A DNA stretch of 64,000 bases from Bifidobacterium sp. (GTDB lineage Bacteria > Actinomycetota > Actinomycetes > Actinomycetales > Bifidobacteriaceae): NCBI RefSeq assembly GCF_022647885.1, contig NZ_JALCLM010000001.1:1782610-1846609 (forward strand), written 5' to 3'. Below are positions 61,040 to 64,000 of this stretch, one piece after another. The number at the start of each line of letters is the position of its first letter. Position 1 is the first letter of the stretch. The notes beneath the pieces are model-generated. The model was not told the DNA's origin. It ran no database searches and saw only the letters and a program-made list of their open reading frames with translations. The position numbers and the translations under genes were made by a program.

Positions 61040-62614
61040 ATGGGTGGGGAGCAATCGTTGACTGTCGAAGGGGATTCCAAGGACTTAGAGGATCGAGTCA
61101 ACAACCGCACACTGAGGCCAGTTTCTAGCACGTTCAAGGAGTTCATGACCGAAGGTTGGGACTCTCAAGAACCTCAGCAGCACGCACTGGAATCTAGTTC
61201 TTACACACCATCCAGACTGCAATCATTGGGCAAACGTTTCCCTGGTGAGCGCTTGGTTATTCCAGCGGGAAGTCTCAAAACTCGCAACAACGATTGCGAC
61301 TATGCCTTTCGGCCAGACACCACTTTTGCGTATTACACCGGTTTGGGAGAAGATTTCGAAGCTGGTGCGGTACTAGTACTCAACCCAGTAGCCAACGGTT
61401 CGACAGAATCTCAACAGGGACAAACGCACACAGCGACATTGTTTGTGCACCCGCGTGCAGATCAAAGCACTGAGGATTATTACCGTTCTTCTCAATATGG
61501 TGAATACTGGGTTGGTCCTCGTCCAGGACTTGCAGAGCTCTCCGCGATGACTGGTATTCATACTGCGGATATAGCACAGCTCGCAGATGCTCTAGGCAAA
61601 GATGTGGGCACCGAAGAGGGAGCCGTGCGTCTGCGAGTGGTTCGAGATGCAGATCCTCAAATCACACAAATGGTTGAGGATACACGTTGGGAAAATGGTT
61701 GTGACGATCCTGATTTCAATACTGCAAGTGATGGCAAACTCCACGAATTCGCTGCAGAAGAACGCATGATTAAAGATTCATATGAAATTGCTGAAATGCG
61801 CAAAGCAGTCAATGCTACAAAGCTTGGTTTCGATCGTATTCTTGAACGTTTGCCAAAAGTTGCTGATAAACCTCGCTCAGAGCGCATGCTTGAAGGTGCA
61901 TTCAACTCTATAGCCCGAGAACGTGGCAATGATGTCGGTTATGGGACCATAGTTGCCTCTGGTAGTCATGCTCCTGTATTGCATTGGATGCGCAACAATG
62001 GCACGGTACACAACGGAGAATTGCTGCTTATTGATGCGGGAGTTGAAGTTAACAGCCTCTATACTGCTGATATCACTAGGACTTTCCCTGTAGGTGGATC
62101 CTTCAGCCCCTTGCAACGAAAAATCTATGAAACGGTGCTTTCTGCACAGCAGGCAGCCTTTGATATTGCTAAGCCTGGTGTCACATACAGCGATATTCAC
62201 CACACTGTCATGCGTGTGCTAGCCGAGGCTCTACATGACTGGGGAATTCTGCCAGTCAGCGTTGAAGAGTCGCTCAGTCCTTCTGGACAACAGCATAGAA
62301 GGTGGCACGCATGCGGTTGTGCTCATCATCTGGGTCTAGACGTGCACGATTGCGCACAGGCACGTTACGAGTCTTACCAAGATGCACCTATTGAGGCTGG
62401 AATGATTTTCACCATCGAACCGGGTCTCTATTTCAAAGAAAATGATCTCTTAGTGCCACCTGAATTCCGAGGAATCGGCGTACGTATCGAGGATGACGTC
62501 TTGATGACCGAGCAGGGTCCTGAATGGATTTCAGCAGGCATTCCTAAGAGCGTAGAGGGCGTAGAACAGTGGATGGCGCAGCAAGCAGCAAGAAAGACAT
62601 CATCCGCTGAATAG
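61040..62614 (+). CDS. pepP: Xaa-Pro aminopeptidase (M24B)
   Basis: Removes N-terminal residues ahead of Pro; 524 residues. AMP_N domain at about 60-230 (LVIPAGSLKTRNNDCDYAFRPDTTFAYYTGL) and creatinase fold with metal ligands in LLIDAGVEVNSLYTADITRTFPV (two Asp), HHLGLDVHD, IEPGLYF and VRIEDDVL (Glu). Important for use of Pro-rich peptides, such as casein and gluten fragments. AGGAGG precedes the ATG. The N-terminal 45 residues are outside the domains. Upstream 250-bp gap faces folC and probably holds both promoters. Confidence 0.95.
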   Translation: MGGEQSLTVEGDSKDLEDRVNNRTLRPVSSTFKEFMTEGWDSQEPQQHALESSSYTPSRLQSLGKRFPGERLVIPAGSLKTRNNDCDYAFRPDTTFAYYTGLGEDFEAGAVLVLNPVANGSTESQQGQTHTATLFVHPRADQSTEDYYRSSQYGEYWVGPRPGLAELSAMTGIHTADIAQLADALGKDVGTEEGAVRLRVVRDADPQITQMVEDTRWENGCDDPDFNTASDGKLHEFAAEERMIKDSYEIAEMRKAVNATKLGFDRILERLPKVADKPRSERMLEGAFNSIARERGNDVGYGTIVASGSHAPVLHWMRNNGTVHNGELLLIDAGVEVNSLYTADITRTFPVGGSFSPLQRKIYETVLSAQQAAFDIAKPGVTYSDIHHTVMRVLAEALHDWGILPVSVEESLSPSGQQHRRWHACGCAHHLGLDVHDCAQARYESYQDAPIEAGMIFTIEPGLYFKENDLLVPPEFRGIGVRIEDDVLMTEQGPEWISAGIPKSVEGVEQWMAQQAARKTSSAE

Positions 62615-62636
62615 ATAGTTAACTCGAGCGTGAGCG

Positions 62637-62699
62637 TGAATCCACACCGGTTGATGAAACTATTGCGAGAACTGTGTTTCATCAACCGGTGTGGATTCA
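62637..62699 (+). repeat. 63-bp perfect inverted repeat after pepP
   Basis: TGAATCCACACCGGTTGATG plus AAAC and their perfect complement, 24-bp arms, 15-base loop. It begins 22 bases after the pepP stop and ends 33 bases before the NUDIX start. A following TTTT (62702-62705) is weak for an intrinsic terminator but possible. Confidence 0.85.
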
Positions 62700-62732
62700 A
62701 TCCTTTTGAGCACCTCAGGTACAAGGAGTCCA

Positions 62733-63278
62733 ATGACAACACCATCATTCGTTCTTGATATTCGCAAAAAAATAGGCCATGACATGCTCTGGCTGTGCGG
62801 GGTAACCGGCTATGTGGTTGATGCCCAAGATCGCATTTTGCTCGGGCGTCGGGTAGACACCGGCGAGTGGGCTCTTGTCTATGGCATCATTGAACCCGGC
62901 GAGGAGCCAGCCGATACTGTTGTGCGTGAAATTAAAGAGGAAACAGGTATTGACGCTGTTCCAACAGATTTGGTGAGTGTGAAATCATCTCCGCGAGTCA
63001 TAACATATTCAAACGGTGACAAAGCCATGTATATGGATCACCTGTTTCTATGCAGTGTGGACCCTGATGGCAATACTGAAGCGTTCGTGGGAGATGATGA
63101 AAGTCTGAGCGTTGGCTGGTTCGACTTAGACGATTTGCCTACACCTTTAGCTCAATCCACTGCTGAGCGTATGCGCTATGTTCACGAATATCAGGCGAAT
63201 CTTGCACAAGGCGACAGCCATGCACTTTTTGCCTACAATCCTTCAAACGACGATTCTGCGTCCTTGACACCACGCTGA
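62733..63278 (+). CDS. NUDIX hydrolase
   Basis: About 181 residues. Complete Nudix box GIIEPGEEPADTVVREIKEETGID in the family order (G, E, RE, EE, G). Hydrolyses a nucleoside diphosphate linked to X; the substrate cannot be read. AAGGAG lies four bases before ATG 62733; the frame begins at 62691 within the repeat. The 3' end overlaps nagA by 36 bases in convergent direction. Confidence 0.92.
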   Translation: MTTPSFVLDIRKKIGHDMLWLCGVTGYVVDAQDRILLGRRVDTGEWALVYGIIEPGEEPADTVVREIKEETGIDAVPTDLVSVKSSPRVITYSNGDKAMYMDHLFLCSVDPDGNTEAFVGDDESLSVGWFDLDDLPTPLAQSTAERMRYVHEYQANLAQGDSHALFAYNPSNDDSASLTPR

Positions 63279-64000
63279 TGCAACTCGCCACGATTGTGGA
63301 GCCATGAGTAAAGCATCGGCTGCATAGCCAGCACTGAGCAATCCTAAAGGATACGCAGTCACCTGATTCGGCCGATCCAGCTCCAAAGCGTGGGCCGGCC
63401 CCAGCGTCGCAGCAGCAACTGCGTCAACTTCGCTGATGCCAATCTGCTCGATTGCTCTGCGAACGGCAATATCTAGCGTTAACGTTGAACCCGCAATCGC
63501 ACCATTCGACAGCAAACGAGCATGACCGTTCTCCACATTCACAGCTAGCTTACCGAGGGTATATCGCCCATCTGCACACCCCGTTGCAGCCATAGAATCG
63601 GTGATCAGAGCTAGCCGATGAGGAAAAAGCTTGAATGCTAGCTCAACCACAGGATTGTGAACATGGAAGCCGTCGTTGATGAGTTCAACTTGCACCCGGG
63701 AATCCTCTAACACTGCAGGAATTGGCCCTGGTTGACGGTGCCCTATCCCATTCATAGCATTAAAAATATGTGTAAGGATTCCCGCGCCCGCATCGATACC
63801 ACGCTTTGTTGTCACATAATCCGCATCACTGTGCCCTATAGCAGGAATCACTCCCATATCACGAAAACGGGCAATAGCCTCAATCCCGTGAGGCAACTCA
63901 GGCGCGATAGTAATTTGACGGATGCAGCCATGAGCAGCTTCTAAGAGCTGCTCAACCAACTCCTCTTGAGGCTCTCGCAGACAGTCAGGATCATGTGCTC
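63243..64000 (-). CDS. nagA: N-acetylglucosamine-6-phosphate deacetylase, C-terminal part
   Basis: Removes acetate from GlcNAc-6-P in use of amino sugars and cell wall recycling. The frame is open to the right edge, so the N-terminal part with the first metal site is outside. Seen here: AHDPDCLREP near the edge, APELPHG, GHSDADY, THIFNAMNGIGHRQPG, DGFHVH, LITDSMAATG, GSTLTLDIAVRRAIE and PAHALEL; these are NagA hallmarks. About 252 residues are visible. Overlaps the NUDIX gene by 36 bases tail to tail. Confidence 0.93.
   Translation of the reverse strand, partial: AHDPDCLREPQEELVEQLLEAAHGCIRQITIAPELPHGIEAIARFRDMGVIPAIGHSDADYVTTKRGIDAGAGILTHIFNAMNGIGHRQPGPIPAVLEDSRVQVELINDGFHVHNPVVELAFKLFPHRLALITDSMAATGCADGRYTLGKLAVNVENGHARLLSNGAIAGSTLTLDIAVRRAIEQIGISEVDAVAAATLGPAHALELDRPNQVTAYPLGLLSAGYAADALLMAPQSWRVASAWCQGRRIVV

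Overview
The window is chromosomal DNA from a member of the Bifidobacteriaceae (Actinobacteria) of moderate G+C content. The evidence is the gene neighbourhoods: DUF3710-DUF3159-RNA methyltransferase-aconitase, a double-NBD dipeptide transporter ATPase, tyrA-pheA, xerD/parA/scpA/scpB, infC with a long basic tail, an actinobacterial 24-residue bL37, a SigR-like sigma factor with a downstream partner, and a D-Asp/Lys-Orn type peptidoglycan cluster. There are no rRNA, tRNA, CRISPR, insertion sequence or phage genes that I can recognise. Most of the window is ordinary housekeeping sequence, densely packed, with many short overlaps.

Layout. 1-8.7 kb (minus strand): 5' part of aconitase, a P-type ATPase, a small lipoprotein, a TrmA-like methyltransferase, DUF3159, DUF3710 and exodeoxyribonuclease III. 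9-15 kb: a complete peptide ABC transporter (fused ATPases, two permeases, binding lipoprotein) preceded by phased direct repeats and a strong leader hairpin. 15-20.4 kb: xerC, a MacB/FtsX-type ABC exporter pair and a small conserved protein. 20.5-25.4 kb: tyrA-pheA-membrane protein, then typA. 25.4-28.1 kb: an accessory patch with three copies of a 68-bp palindrome and a secreted DUF6273 protein with an 11-nt poly-G tract in its leader. 28-36.4 kb: a NiaP-like transporter, scpB-scpA-parA, an apparently inserted potD/amidohydrolase pair, and xerD. 36.9-41.4 kb: infC-rpmI-rplT, msrAB and a membrane-fused spermidine synthase-like protein. 41.5-47.2 kb: thiN, an ArsC/Spx-like protein, gap, ybaK, ispH, aldose epimerase and bL37. 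47.4-49.4 kb: sigma factor with candidate degenerate anti-sigma, and an exonuclease. 49.6-55.7 kb: FemAB, DegT, MurE-like, D-aspartate-ligase-like and racemase genes, which together look like a peptidoglycan side-chain and cross-bridge module. 55.7-64 kb: smc, folC, pepP, a NUDIX hydrolase and the 3' part of nagA.

The least explained content is between genes. Three families of short, fixed-length palindromic elements recur in intergenic gaps: (i) a ~110-bp element with 13-bp terminal inverted repeats TTGTGTAGGGATT and a shared central motif at constant offset (3 copies); (ii) a 73-bp element with AGATAA...TTATCT ends (3 copies, constant length); (iii) a 68-bp element with GAAACTGTGC...GCACAGTTTC ends (3 copies, all near the accessory patch). 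No transposase is nearby. They look like non-autonomous mobile or processed hairpin elements and are the main candidates for something undescribed here. All functional calls rest on reading motifs in the translated sequence; no database search was possible.
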